Positions 1 to 6,846 of a stretch of DNA of 64,000 nt are shown here, piece by piece; within the stretch, counting starts at the first letter, position 1, and each line of letters starts with the position of its first letter. The notes beneath the pieces were generated by a model. The model ran no database searches, was not told where the DNA came from, and worked only from the letters and a program-made list of their open reading frames with translations. Source of the stretch: an uncultured Dysosmobacter sp. (GTDB lineage: Bacteria > Bacillota > Clostridia > Oscillospirales > Oscillospiraceae). A program made the position numbers and the translations under genes. The stretch lies in contig CAKTIO010000001.1 in NCBI GenBank assembly GCA_934565855.1, positions 62,001 through 126,000 of the forward strand, read 5' to 3'.

Positions 1-27
1 ATGAAAACCATAGAAAGGAGATTTGAG

Positions 28-339
28 ATGAGCGCCTTTGATAAAATTAAGTTAGGTTTGGAAGAAGCAATTGCATACGAAAAAGGAGTCCTTCCTGCAA
101 AAGTAACGAAACTATCCATTACCCCGGTTGAAAAATATAAGGCTGATGAAATTAAGCGTATAAGGAACAGCACAGGCCTCACGCAGAGATCCTTTGCTGA
201 ATACATGGGTGTTTCAATCAAAACAGTAGAAGCGTGGGAGTCCGGTCGAAACCATCCGGAAGGATCAGCGTGTCGATTGCTTTCTTTGACTAAGGCAGAC
301 CCGCTTTTTCCACAGAAAGCAGGCATAGTAATCCGATAA
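28..339 (+). CDS. XRE-family helix-turn-helix regulator, probable HigA/NadS-type antitoxin
   Basis: Encodes about 103 residues. The C-terminal half reads as an XRE helix-turn-helix (IKRIRNSTGLTQRSFAEYMG, then VSIKTVEAWESGRNHP). The N-terminal half resembles that of antitoxins encoded just after a RelE/HigB-like toxin. I chose the ATG at 28 over the ATG at 1 because GAAAGGAG lies seven bases before it. The TGA at 2-4 could be the end of a toxin gene lying outside the window. A strong hairpin follows the gene. The HTH is clear; the toxin partner is inferred from the family only. Confidence 0.75.
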   Translation: MSAFDKIKLGLEEAIAYEKGVLPAKVTKLSITPVEKYKADEIKRIRNSTGLTQRSFAEYMGVSIKTVEAWESGRNHPEGSACRLLSLTKADPLFPQKAGIVIR

Positions 340-411
340 CAGTAACATAGAACGTAGATGGCAACGGCGATATTACTGAAACGATCATAATGTAGATTGA
401 GTGACAAATTT

Positions 412-455
412 AGAAAGGGTCATCACGTATAACGTGATGACCCTTTCTCGTTTTT
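412..455. terminator. Strong hairpin terminator after the HTH gene
   Basis: A perfect 17-bp stem (412-428 with 432-448) and a 3-base loop are followed by CGTTTTT on the plus strand, giving a Rho-independent terminator for the upstream HTH gene. The stem also lies just past the 3' end of the minus-strand cca fragment and could stop transcripts from that side. Confidence 0.85.
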
Positions 456-465
456 ATGCGAGCTT

Positions 466-960
466 TTAATTCGCGTCATGCTCTTGAGCATATGACAGCA
501 GTGGCCCTCGTTCATTCGGTATTCTTTCTTCCAAAACGGCATCCAGGCAGGACTGTAATGCTAGACCGATCTGTTTCCCCTTGAAGCCCATCGCCATTAC
601 GTCATTTCCATTTATAGCAAGATCTCTGAGGGTAAAGCAGCTACTGTCTTCCCGTAAGAGTTCATCCATCACGGCATTTGCATCCTCAAAAATATCAACA
701 CGGGAATGGTAGCTTTCGGACAGGCCGAGTGTATCTGCCCTGTGCAATTCAATAAGCTGTCTTGAAGCTTCTTCCCCGTGCTTGCTCAAAAGCCGCTTGA
801 TAAGCTTCCTGTCTGCCGTGATTGGCATATCGTGATACCGCACGAGGCGGAGAATCCTCTCTTTCCCCGCATTATCGAAACGCATCCGATTGAGAATCTC
901 TTCAGCCATAGGCAGTCTGGTCAGATCCACAATCATCATCCGCTGCCGCACTCGGCGATT
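466..960 (-). pseudogene. cca: 3' fragment of a CCA tRNA nucleotidyltransferase gene (HD-side C-terminus)
   Basis: The reading frame ending at 466 matches the C-terminal region of bacterial CCA-adding enzymes: ILNRMRFDNAGKERILRL, VRYHDMP, a segment with CFTLRDLAINGNDVMAMG, and the ending RIPNERGPLLSYAQEH. The catalytic nucleotidyltransferase head is absent. Family resemblance fades upstream of about 930, where the frame overlaps the end of the integrase gene in another frame. This is the relic expected when an element integrates inside cca and leaves the 3' part at its edge. No 5' part of cca was found elsewhere in the window. The exact left boundary is approximate. Confidence 0.7.
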
Positions 961-2146
961 GAACGACATTGACCTGAACATTGATACTTGCGTTCATAAA
1001 CACACCGATCTTTTCAGCCGCACCTTGCTTCATTTGTTCTGTCACATGCGTGTAAGTGTCCAGCGTGAAGGCAGCACTATAGTGGCCGAGCATGCCGGCA
1101 ACGGTCTTTGCGTCTACCCCGCTCTGGATCGCTAAGGTCGAAAATGTATGTCTCAAATCATGAAAGCGAACACTTTCCTCCACTCCGGCAGCGGCGAGCA
1201 TTTGCTTGTGTAGATGGCGAAGAGAATCTGGACTCCAGTAGCCATTGGTTCTTGGACACCAAAACATGAGGGGACTATCCGGATGCTTGTTGTGCTCATC
1301 TATGAGCACAGCAACAGTATGCTCCGGAAGAGCTATCGTTCGAATCGAATTCTCGGTCTTCGGTACAGAAATGCACAACTCTCCCCCAGAACGAGTAAGC
1401 TGCTTATTAACCGTCAGCATTCGTGTTTCAGGATTCAAGTCAGCCCACTCCAAGCCAAGCAATTCTCCCCGTCGAAGCCCACTTGTCAATTCCAAATAGA
1501 AAAGCGCATAGACCCCAAGTCGCTTCGCCTCATCCAGATATGCACCCATCTTGTCCTGCGGCAGGACATGCATTTCCTTCTTTTCACGCTTTGGAATTTT
1601 GCAGTTATCGCAAGGGTTGAAAGGAATAATCCGCTCCTTAACTGCTTGTTTTAGAGCGCCACTCAATACCGCGTGAATGTGCTTCACGGTGCTTGCAGAC
1701 AATGGCTCATATTTCCGATTTCCATGGTTGTCCAAGCGACCCTTTGTGTGGAGATCATTGTAGAATCGCTGAATCTGGATTGAACTGAGCTTCGAAAGCT
1801 GGATATGACCCAAAGCCGGGATAATGTGGTTCTCGATCATGCTCCTATAACCGTCTGCTGAGCTGGGGCGAAGATTTGGCTTGGTGTAGGAATCAAACCA
1901 AAGCCGAATCCATGTAGAAAGGGGCTGTGAATCGTATCCTTTGCCTTTCCGATAATAAGGCCCTGTATCCTGTTGGATGGCTCGTGCCAGCTTCGCTGCG
2001 CATTCTTTTCGTGTCTTAGCAAAAACGCCCTTTTGAATACGCTTTCCCGTCAGAATATCATAACCAGCGGTATATCGACCTTCCCAACAACCGGGATATC
2101 TTTCACGAATACTGCCTTCACCATTCGCTCTTTGTCTACCTGCCAT
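902..2146 (-). CDS. int: Tyrosine recombinase/integrase of an integrative element
   Basis: Encodes 414 residues. An N-terminal arm-binding region (GEGSIRERYPGCWEGRYTAG) is followed by a SAM-like core-binding domain and the catalytic domain. The tetrad is visible: Arg in TSGLRRGELLGLEW, HDLRHTFSTLAIQSG, the late His in AGMLGHYSA, and the nucleophile Tyr in LDTYTHVT. The layout is that of Tn916/ICE-type integrases. It overlaps the upstream excisionase-like gene by 11 bp, so the two are probably co-translated. Its 3' end runs into the cca fragment in another frame, as expected for an integrase placed at the attachment site. The product would cut and rejoin attP/attB. Confidence 0.92.
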   Translation of the reverse strand: MAGRQRANGEGSIRERYPGCWEGRYTAGYDILTGKRIQKGVFAKTRKECAAKLARAIQQDTGPYYRKGKGYDSQPLSTWIRLWFDSYTKPNLRPSSADGYRSMIENHIIPALGHIQLSKLSSIQIQRFYNDLHTKGRLDNHGNRKYEPLSASTVKHIHAVLSGALKQAVKERIIPFNPCDNCKIPKREKKEMHVLPQDKMGAYLDEAKRLGVYALFYLELTSGLRRGELLGLEWADLNPETRMLTVNKQLTRSGGELCISVPKTENSIRTIALPEHTVAVLIDEHNKHPDSPLMFWCPRTNGYWSPDSLRHLHKQMLAAAGVEESVRFHDLRHTFSTLAIQSGVDAKTVAGMLGHYSAAFTLDTYTHVTEQMKQGAAEKIGVFMNASINVQVNVVQSPSAAADDDCGSDQTAYG

Positions 2147-2381
2147 AATGGTCTCTCTTTTCTATTTGCGTCTGAGCATCAAGCCATGCGAAAAACTTAG
2201 CTTTGTCAATATATACCCTTTGACCACTTACTGTATGGGGAAAGCCGTCTCTCTTTAGAAGCTTATATGCGACCGTAAGACTGCACCCTAGAGTCTTTGC
2301 AACGAGTGGCATCGTCATCACATCCGGGAGATCTTCTTTGCGCCGGATTCGCGACATCTTACTATCGTTCATCTTTGTCAC
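2136..2381 (-). CDS. Excisionase-like helix-turn-helix protein (second)
   Basis: Encodes 81 residues with an HTH_17/MerR-like fold (MPLVAKTLGCSLTVAYKLLK, then VYIDKAKFFAWLDAQTQ), typical of excisionases and small regulators of integrative elements. It starts with GTG at 2381 inside the stop of the upstream gene (GTGA overlap) and overlaps the integrase start. All three genes therefore form one translationally coupled unit. It probably directs excision or regulates the integrase. Confidence 0.75.
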   Translation of the reverse strand: MTKMNDSKMSRIRRKEDLPDVMTMPLVAKTLGCSLTVAYKLLKRDGFPHTVSGQRVYIDKAKFFAWLDAQTQIEKRDHYGR

Positions 2382-2605
2382 TCCGTATAGAAGAGAGATT
2401 CCTTCTCTTCTGTTTGCACATTTAGCCAGGTAAGGAATTTGTCTTTCGGCACGAAGATACGACTTCCCACTTTGAAGGCAGGAAAGTCAATGCGCTTCAC
2501 GAGCTCATAGACCTGAGACAACCCGAGGCCGAGAAAATTGGACACCTCTTGAACATTGAGGATAAGGGGGAGCTCATCGGAACTCTTATACTGGCAACTT
2601 TTCAT
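2378..2605 (-). CDS. Excisionase-like helix-turn-helix protein (first)
   Basis: Encodes 75 residues of the same family as the next gene: ILNVQEVSNFLGLGLSQVYE, then FPAFKVGSRIFVPKDKFLTW. A good ribosome site (AGGAGG) lies before the ATG at 2605. Two tandem excisionase-like paralogues before an integrase are unusual. One may regulate and the other excise; the sequence does not say which. Confidence 0.75.
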   Translation of the reverse strand: MKSCQYKSSDELPLILNVQEVSNFLGLGLSQVYELVKRIDFPAFKVGSRIFVPKDKFLTWLNVQTEEKESLFYTE

Positions 2606-2830
2606 TTTGCATTCCTCCTGTGAAGTAATCTATATCAATACTTACGAGGAGGTTTGGTAACCAACAACAGGTTCGTGCAAATTATCAGCAATAGAAAACA
2701 GAAACTGCGGTTTAATTGCGGCGAATTCGCCGCAGTTAGATGACAGGTTGCGTTGGGGCGTTATGAGGTTAGCACAAAGAAACAGCACTTACAGCTCAAT
2801 GCCGTAAGTGCTGCTCTATGAGTTTACAAA
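2606..2830. other. Intergenic region with a perfect palindrome before the excisionase genes
   Basis: No gene is visible. GCGGCGAATTCGCCGC (2718-2733) is a perfect 16-bp palindrome nested between AACTGCGG (2703-2710) and CCGCAGTT (2730-2737). It lies upstream of the excisionase-integrase unit, so it is a candidate regulator or Xis binding site. The HU terminator occupies the left end. Confidence 0.45.
2783..2813 (-). terminator. Terminator of the HU gene
   Basis: CAGCACTTAC (2783-2792) pairs with GTAAGTGCTG (2804-2813). Read on the minus strand the stem is followed by TTTCTTTG, as in a Rho-independent terminator. Confidence 0.75.
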
Positions 2831-3103
2831 TTACTGGATGGCGTCCTTAAAAGCCTTTCCAGGTTTGAACGCAGGGGACTTGGAAGCAGGAATCTCAATC
2901 TGCTCACCTGTGGCAGGATTCTTACCAGTACGGGCAGCACGTTCTTTGACCTCGAAAGAGCCGAAGCCCACCAGCTGCACTTTGTTACCAGCCTTCAGAG
3001 CGTTCTCAGTAGTCGTGATAAATGCAGCGAGCGCAGTCTCGCAATCCTTCTTGGAAAGGCCACTCGTTTCAGCCATTGCGGCAATCAGTTCGGTTTTATT
3101 CAT
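2831..3103 (-). CDS. hup: HU-family nucleoid DNA-binding protein
   Basis: Encodes 90 residues, the usual HU length. The helical N-terminal half (MNKTELIAAMAETSGLSKKD) is followed by VGFGSFEVKERAARTGKNPA and IPASKSPAFKPGK, which form the DNA-clasping beta arms. It bends and compacts DNA and also assists site-specific recombination. Here it sits in the island beside the integrase and not in a ribosomal or core context, so it is probably an element-borne HU copy that could act as an integration host factor. The ribosome site AAGGAG is good. Confidence 0.93.
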   Translation of the reverse strand: MNKTELIAAMAETSGLSKKDCETALAAFITTTENALKAGNKVQLVGFGSFEVKERAARTGKNPATGEQIEIPASKSPAFKPGKAFKDAIQ

Positions 3104-3158
3104 AGTTTATCTCCTTGATGTTGTTTTGTTTTTTCTTGAATGAAAGAAACATGGGCGA

Positions 3159-3175
3159 TAGCATGAGTTAGCATG
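3159..3175. repeat. Direct repeat upstream of HU
   Basis: TAGCATG occurs at 3159-3165 and again at 3169-3175, ten bases apart (one helical turn), about 55 bases upstream of the HU start. This spacing is typical of a regulator binding on one face. No binding protein can be named. Confidence 0.35.
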
Positions 3176-3204
3176 GTCTCTTAGTCACAACTATGCTGCG
3201 CGAG

Positions 3205-3435
3205 TCATACGGATACCTCAGTATCAAAGAAGCCACGAACAGTTTTTTCTGTCATGCTATGCTTCGCTTCTTCTCGTTCATAATTGATTCTAGTAATTTC
3301 CTCAATAAAAGCCTTTTGCTCTTCACTGGCTTTCGACCATGACACGCCGAATTTACGACACATTGCAAAGAAAATGCGATACCACAGCCTGTCCTCTTCC
3401 GATTCATGGGTAAAGTACCACTTTGCGTCTTCCAT
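3205..3435 (-). CDS. Small hypothetical protein
   Basis: I do not recognise this family. The 76-residue product is charged and rich in aromatic residues (EDRLWYRIFFAMCRKFGVSW), with no membrane segment or signal peptide. I chose the ATG at 3435 because GGAGAAGGG lies six bases before it; an upstream extension to 3474 lacks such a site. It lies between the HU gene and the NADAR operon on the same strand. Coding is supported by the ribosome site and amino acid composition. Confidence 0.5.
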   Translation of the reverse strand: MEDAKWYFTHESEEDRLWYRIFFAMCRKFGVSWSKASEEQKAFIEEITRINYEREEAKHSMTEKTVRGFFDTEVSV

Positions 3436-3565
3436 CGTCAGCCCTTCTCCAAATAAGATACAAAGATATCCCAAGACTATAATAACTATCGCGAGGTGTG
3501 GGGACAGAATCTTCGTATTTGCTTGTAATTTCTCAAAACTTACGCTGTTCCCAAGAATATGCCGT

Positions 3566-4039
3566 TTACAGCCTTTCGCGCACCATCATAAGGGCATAAC
3601 CCAGCAGATTTTGACCCTGCCATTTTGTTCGGTCAAGTCTGTCAGGGTCGCGCATGGACAGACCGATGCCCCATATCCGGTCTTTCACCGCACACTCTGC
3701 GAGAAACGCCTGTCCCGTATCTTTCAGCTGCTCCCCCAATTCAGAGTTCTGCGAAAACTTTGCCAAAAGCCCCTCATAGACAACGATCTGCCGGACACCG
3801 TTCCACAGGTTCTCATCATAGCCGGACACAAGCCGTCCAAGAGCTTTGATTTCGGCAACATCTTCCGTGGCGAGGATCTGTGCGGCGACTTTATCATCGC
3901 CAAAGCAGACCGCCTTACGGTACATCATATACTGCTCCATGGAGGAAAAAGCAACACCATTCAGCGTAAATGTAGAGGGATACCAGTTGCTCAAATACCC
4001 GTTTGCTTCATTCGGATTGTGAAAGCAAATGACAGCCAT
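3566..4039 (-). CDS. NADAR (YbiA-like) family protein, candidate ADP-ribosyl-hydrolase antitoxin
   Basis: Encodes 157 residues matching the NADAR/YbiA family: an opening with LSNWYPSTFTLNGVAFSSME, then QYMMYRKAVCFGDDKVA, and the ending KWQGQNLLGYALMMVRERL. NADAR proteins are N-glycosidases acting on ADP-ribose-containing or related nucleotide derivatives. Some remove ADP-ribose from guanine in DNA and act as antitoxins. It overlaps the preceding gene (TGATG), and that gene overlaps an ADP-ribosyltransferase-like gene. The context therefore suggests it reverses the modification made by that transferase. The family call is strong; the antitoxin role is inferred. Confidence 0.85.
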   Translation of the reverse strand: MAVICFHNPNEANGYLSNWYPSTFTLNGVAFSSMEQYMMYRKAVCFGDDKVAAQILATEDVAEIKALGRLVSGYDENLWNGVRQIVVYEGLLAKFSQNSELGEQLKDTGQAFLAECAVKDRIWGIGLSMRDPDRLDRTKWQGQNLLGYALMMVRERL

Positions 4040-4464
4040 CACACTTCACCCACTTTTTTCACTGCCAAATCAAGTTCCAAGTCGTGAAGTCCGGCATACG
4101 CCTTTTTCAAAAAGGATACAGGGATTTTCTTGACAAGCTCTGCGCTGGGCAGATTGTAGTACCACTGGTAATAGGCATAGAACTCCCCAATCCAGGACGG
4201 CATAAACCCTTCTATCGCCTTGCCTTTCTTCAGATGGTAGTTTTCTGTTTCGGTAAAATAAGTCCAAAGCTCCTTTGCATCCATTGTATTGACATAGGCT
4301 TTTGCTTCGTCAATGCTCTTTCTTGTCTTGCTTGCCATATAGGTGTTAATGAACTCCTCGGTATCCTTGTCAGGATATTCCTGTGCCACAAGATCAAAGA
4401 GCTTGCCTTGGCTCTCTACCACATCGTTTAAGTATTCTCCTGAATACGCCCGCATTATCATCAT
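4039..4464 (-). CDS. Unrecognised protein between NADAR and DUF3990 genes
   Basis: Encodes 141 residues and is mostly alpha-helical, with conserved-looking aromatic patches (KAYVNTMDAKELWTYFTETE; IGEFYAYYQWYYNLPSAELV). I recall similar proteins beside DUF3990 genes but cannot name the family. It overlaps its upstream neighbour by ATGA and its downstream neighbour by TGATG, so all three are made in fixed proportion. It may be a specificity or bridging partner. There is no catalytic motif that I can recognise. Confidence 0.75.
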   Translation of the reverse strand: MMIMRAYSGEYLNDVVESQGKLFDLVAQEYPDKDTEEFINTYMASKTRKSIDEAKAYVNTMDAKELWTYFTETENYHLKKGKAIEGFMPSWIGEFYAYYQWYYNLPSAELVKKIPVSFLKKAYAGLHDLELDLAVKKVGEV

Positions 4465-5114
4465 CTCTCAAACAAAGTGCTGAACACCTTTGTGACCTTG
4501 TTCGCATCGGAGTCAACAAGGTCACGCATATTTTTCCTTGCCGCTATATCTCTCTGATTGTATCTGCCATTAAACTCAGCATAGGGAATGGCAAGCAGTC
4601 CCTCCTGCTTCTCGGTCAGCTTGGCATACGCTGCTTCTGATTTGAGGCAATATTGGATGCCCAAACCGCCCAAGGAAAGCAGTTCTTCGAGAATGTCGAT
4701 GTCGATGTTGTCCCGCACAAACTCCTTTGCGATGTAGAAGTAAGAAGCGTTGGCTCTCCAACCTCGGATCACATCGTAATCGCTTGTATCAACACCGTAT
4801 TTCTCGATAAACTTCTTTGCAAGCATACGGTATCGCTTGGAATCGGCGGCGTCCCTGTGCTTCATCAGCTCAGCAAGCCACGCAAGAACATCTCTCTGTT
4901 GAAAATCCAGTATCTTCAGCCCATCGGTTTCAAGCTCATACTTATGAACCCAGCCGTTTGTGTCATTCGGACGGCACACCGCCCATTCCTTGGCAAGTTC
5001 AATACTCTCAGTCAGATAAAAGCCCTTGCCATAGTCATGCTTTTCATCACCGCCGCCATATTGGGGAACGACGATTTTGTCGGGAGTACCGTGATATAAA
5101 GTTATGATTCCCAT
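4461..5114 (-). CDS. DUF3990 family protein, ADP-ribosyltransferase-like candidate toxin
   Basis: Encodes 217 residues. The N-terminus has the ART-fold signature of DUF3990: LYHGTPDKIVVP (first-strand His), then HDYGKGFYLTESIELAKEWA (second-motif Tyr in GKGFYLT). A later GLGIQYCLKSEAAY segment could supply the third catalytic position, here Gln and not Glu. ART enzymes move ADP-ribose from NAD to protein or nucleic acid. It is the first gene of the operon, with a strong AAGGAGGA site. A NADAR gene two places downstream suggests a modification-reversal pair. The target is unknown. Confidence 0.8.
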   Translation of the reverse strand: MGIITLYHGTPDKIVVPQYGGGDEKHDYGKGFYLTESIELAKEWAVCRPNDTNGWVHKYELETDGLKILDFQQRDVLAWLAELMKHRDAADSKRYRMLAKKFIEKYGVDTSDYDVIRGWRANASYFYIAKEFVRDNIDIDILEELLSLGGLGIQYCLKSEAAYAKLTEKQEGLLAIPYAEFNGRYNQRDIAARKNMRDLVDSDANKVTKVFSTLFER

Positions 5115-5128
5115 TTTCTCGGTCCTCC

Positions 5129-5266
5129 TTAAACGAACATTTCTGCAACAAGTGAGAACGACACGGTGAAAACGCCCTCATACGAGTATTTTTCGATTTC
5201 ATTATATGCTTGACTAACGGGGACACCGCTGCGCTTTAGCTCGATATTTATGACCGACATAAGCAT
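5129..5266 (-). pseudogene. Remnant of a type I restriction R-subunit-like gene
   Basis: A 45-codon frame, too short to be an intact gene, encodes NIELKRSGVPVSQAYNEIEK followed by an EGVFT/SFSLVAEMFV stretch. This resembles the PD-(D/E)xK nuclease part of HsdR N-terminal domains (ElK followed by AynQI and a YxxxxxFxxLxxxFV pattern). A stop codon precedes it and it ends in TAA just before the DUF3990 ribosome site. It is probably debris from a lost restriction system. Confidence 0.5.
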
Positions 5267-5372
5267 ACCACAGTTTTAATGAAAAATGAAGTGGCAATTT
5301 GAATGGGCTCGCTGGAGCATCCACTCAACCTATATTTCTGTATAATTGATTTCTCTTCGGAAAGGGAGATTG

Positions 5373-5455
5373 CCAATGTCCACTTTTTGCCACCAATGTC
5401 TACTTTTTTGCTATCATGACGGACTTCAATGTCTACTTTCCTTTAATCCAATGTA
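5373..5455. repeat. Repeated CAATGTCYACTTT motifs, IS21-like end remnant
   Basis: CCAATGTCCACTTTTTGC (5373), CCAATGTCTACTTTTTTGC (5393), TCAATGTCTACTTTCC (5426) and a partial CCAATGTAGA (5448) form a short array. Serial internal copies of a TGTCTACTTT-type motif are what one sees at the ends of IS21-family elements (IstA binding sites). No transposase remains. The family call is from memory and tentative. Confidence 0.4.
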
Positions 5456-5470
5456 GATCTAGAAATTTAA

Positions 5471-5625
5471 TAGAGGGCCAACCCAATTTGAGTTGGCCCT
5501 CTATGCACCAAAAAGCATGCTTTTTGACATGCAAGATAAAGAGAGGTATGCACCAGCGATTCCGCATGTCAAAACTCCGTTTTTAGTTAAAGCAATATCT
5601 CAAAAAGGAATTCTGCTTTTTGAGA
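5471..5625. repeat. Cluster of inverted repeats with no coding sequence
   Basis: Several hairpins lie in 155 bases: a 12-bp stem TAGAGGGCCAAC/GTTGGCCCTCTA (5471-5503); a perfect palindrome AAAAAGCATGCTTTTT (5510-5525); TTTTGACATGC/GCATGTCAAAA (5522-5532 with 5564-5574); and TCTCAAAAAG/CTTTTTGAGA (5598-5607 with 5616-5625). The direct repeat AATTAGGGTC follows at 5631 and 5659. The cluster sits beyond the 3' end of the long defence operon. It may hold a terminator, element ends or a structured RNA. Confidence 0.55.
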
Positions 5626-5712
5626 GAAAAAATTAGGGTCAAAATAGTTCGGAATGCAAATTAGGGTCTTGATCAGGGATACCCTGAGAGAAATCAGAAC
5701 TAACAGTATCAA

Positions 5713-6819
5713 TCAATAATAATCCTTTAGCCTTTTCGAACGAGAGGGATGCCTGAGCCGCTTGAGCGCTTTTACCTCGATTTGACGAATCCGCTCTCGT
5801 GTTACATCAAATTGTTGACCCACCTCTTCAAGTGTCATTTCAGGTCCAACAAGCCCAAATCTCATTTTGATTATATCCCGTTCTTTATCCTTGAGGCTGG
5901 ATAGGCTTTTGTTGATTTGCTCCTCAAGATCATTTAACAATATGATGTCAAACATGTCCGGTTTAGTAGCAAAGCACATTGATTCTTTTTCGTCATCGGA
6001 CAATTGATCAAGACTAGTTGTTCTCAGGTTCCTCTCAATGACCTCAACAGCCTCTTTTGCCTCGGAGATGCTGATTGACAGCTGAGCAGATATCTCTTCT
6101 AAAACTTGTGGACAACTACCGTTTTGGCACTCGGGGCAGAAATGGTCATCATAGATTTGTTTTGCTTGAAGTGGTATTTGTTTGGCATGAAATGGCGAGT
6201 AGAACTCCATCCACTTAGGGTTAGAAAACCGCATTATCCGTTGCTGCATCCACAACGAAGCATATGATGTAAAAGCACTAAATCCGTTAGGGTCATATTT
6301 GTCTACTGCAATTATAAGCCCGTCTATGGAGTCGGCTATGGCATCTTCGAGATCAAGATCATACTTTTGCGCACAGTTGAGCGCCGTCTTCAGAGCAAGC
6401 CTAAGGTGCATTTCTATTAGCCTAGTCCTTGCATAGTTGTTTCCCTCAAGCAATTGCTTCACGAGTCGGGAAGTTTCCCTTGCTTGCGGAGGGGTTATTT
6501 GAGCAACTGCGTGGACAAAGGGTTCCATGCTGGGGGACTCCTCGATAATTCGGCTAAAAATCTCAGCATAATCAACCCTAGCCAAGTCATCAGTATCAGT
6601 AAAGCTAGAATCAATTATCTGCTGCGAGCGGGTTTGCGATGAACTTGGCACATGCTCATACAGAATAACCCCAAGAAGCGAAATTGCCTCACTAAGCGCG
6701 TCTACGTCTGATGTAGATAAGTCGTACAAATCAGATGCACTGAGAATATCATCATATGTAAGGTAACCCTGCCTTTGAGCCAATTGCATTAAATCTCTTC
6801 TTGCATCTGATAGACTCAC
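5713..6819 (-). CDS. Sigma-70 family (RpoD-like) protein, last gene of the modification operon
   Basis: Encodes 368 residues. Residues about 1-50 look like sigma region 1.1 (QRQGYLTYDDIL). The middle carries region 2 (SIDGLIIAVDKYDPNG, then FTSYASLWMQQRIMRF). The end carries region 4 (KDKERDIIKMRFGL, then TLEEVGQQFDVTRERIRQIE). Between them is a non-standard segment with CPECQNGSCPQ, a possible metal site. It starts with GTG after GTGAGGA. It is shorter and more divergent than a housekeeping sigma factor and lies 27 bp after the previous gene. It may redirect RNA polymerase to this system or to phage promoters, or have lost polymerase function; the sequence does not decide. Confidence 0.85.
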   Translation of the reverse strand: MSLSDARRDLMQLAQRQGYLTYDDILSASDLYDLSTSDVDALSEAISLLGVILYEHVPSSSQTRSQQIIDSSFTDTDDLARVDYAEIFSRIIEESPSMEPFVHAVAQITPPQARETSRLVKQLLEGNNYARTRLIEMHLRLALKTALNCAQKYDLDLEDAIADSIDGLIIAVDKYDPNGFSAFTSYASLWMQQRIMRFSNPKWMEFYSPFHAKQIPLQAKQIYDDHFCPECQNGSCPQVLEEISAQLSISISEAKEAVEVIERNLRTTSLDQLSDDEKESMCFATKPDMFDIILLNDLEEQINKSLSSLKDKERDIIKMRFGLVGPEMTLEEVGQQFDVTRERIRQIEVKALKRLRHPSRSKRLKDYY

Positions 6820-6846
6820 TTTTCCTCACCCACTTCGTGAATAGAG

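Noticed and set aside
5471..5670. Retron or CRISPR array
   Set aside because: No reverse transcriptase and no regularly spaced identical repeats with unique spacers; only inverted repeats and one short direct repeat.
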